Of a DNA stretch of 64,000 nt, positions 63,601-64,000 are shown one piece after another. How positions within the stretch are numbered: the first letter of the stretch is position 1; the number at the start of each line of letters is the position of its first letter. The position numbers were made by a program, and so were the translations under genes. The stretch comes from Antedon bifida (lineage: Eukaryota; Echinodermata; Crinoidea; Comatulida; Antedonidae): the NCBI GenBank assembly GCA_963402885.1, contig OY727097.1:7068001-7132000 (forward strand), read 5' to 3'. The notes beneath the pieces were generated by a model. It made no database searches. It saw only the letters and a list, made by a program, of their open reading frames with translations, and was not told the DNA's origin.

Positions 63601-64000
63601 TGAGGTTACTAAGTAAGTTACTAACTAAGTGATTTAATTTAATATAATCATAATAAATTATTTCGTCCGTCAGTCTTCCATTGTTTTCACTTTTGGATTA
63701 GCGCCCTCTCTTTTTAAATTATTTATGGGAAATATTTTGTCAAATAAGGTGTGCATATTCGAGACAATTAAATCTGCTGTTATGCTGAAAATACACGTAA
63801 CTATGATTGGTGAATATACATGGTTTTTATTATATATGGTTGTGCCATATTGATTTATCGGTGGCCATATTGTATCCGACAGAAGTTGACAGTTAGACCA
63901 ACGCGTTTACATTTTTAAATATATTATTAATTTAATGATTGAATTTAGAATGTACAGTTCGTTGAATAAAACGGATTGTATACATACTTTAATGCACTCT

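Noticed and set aside
1-64000. CRISPR arrays, bacterial operons or phage modules
   Set aside because: Introns, AATAAA signals and animal gene families show a eukaryotic nuclear genome; the tandem repeats lack spacer structure.

Overview
The window is nuclear DNA of an animal, AT-rich and intron-rich, and most likely from an echinoderm. The pointers are metazoan multi-exon genes with GT-AG introns, a foldback transposon whose inverted repeats are built of 15-bp units (the layout described for sea urchin TU elements), a marked excess of the palindrome AGGCCT, and a high load of short inverted-repeat elements. I cannot tell the class. Exon boundaries were read by hand, checking splice sites, phase and recalled human protein sequences.

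Layout. (1) 2263-2909 (+): two coding exons of CMC4, a 60-residue twin CX9C mitochondrial protein. (2) 3672-5117 (+): a single-exon Myb/SANT-like DNA-binding protein with an internal peptide repeat. (3) 6129-7166 (-): a broken Ty3/gypsy fossil. (4) 10571-21215 (-): a seven-exon tetraspanin of the TSPAN6/7 type, head-to-head with (5) 21954-25718 (+): TMLHE, trimethyllysine dioxygenase, six exons. (6) 27872-36403 (+): TTC14, nine exons, with a huge last exon expanded by two coding minisatellites. (7) 37545-48133 (+): COG7, 21 coding exons, of which the first carries only the ATG. It converges on (8) 49769-55850 (-): ATP6AP2, the (pro)renin receptor/V-ATPase accessory protein, eight exons. (9) 56.3-64 kb: no gene found; repeats and AT-rich DNA.

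The genes are housekeeping genes with separate jobs (mitochondrial respiratory-chain assembly and carnitine synthesis, Golgi tethering, V-ATPase assembly, RNA-linked TPR protein, membrane organiser), not a pathway cluster. Four of the families (CMC4, TMLHE, TSPAN6/7, ATP6AP2) sit on the human X chromosome, which suggests an ancestral linkage group.

The most interesting item is a set of tiny palindromes, 24-33 bp, with termini CATGGAG/CTCCATG or degenerate forms of them. Four of the five are flanked by 7-bp target duplications (three perfect, one with a single mismatch). Two can be compared with an empty site inside this same window. They behave like mobile elements almost reduced to their two ends. 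Two of them lie inside a TU-like foldback element that is itself inserted, with a 9-bp duplication, into an older inverted-repeat element in a COG7 intron.
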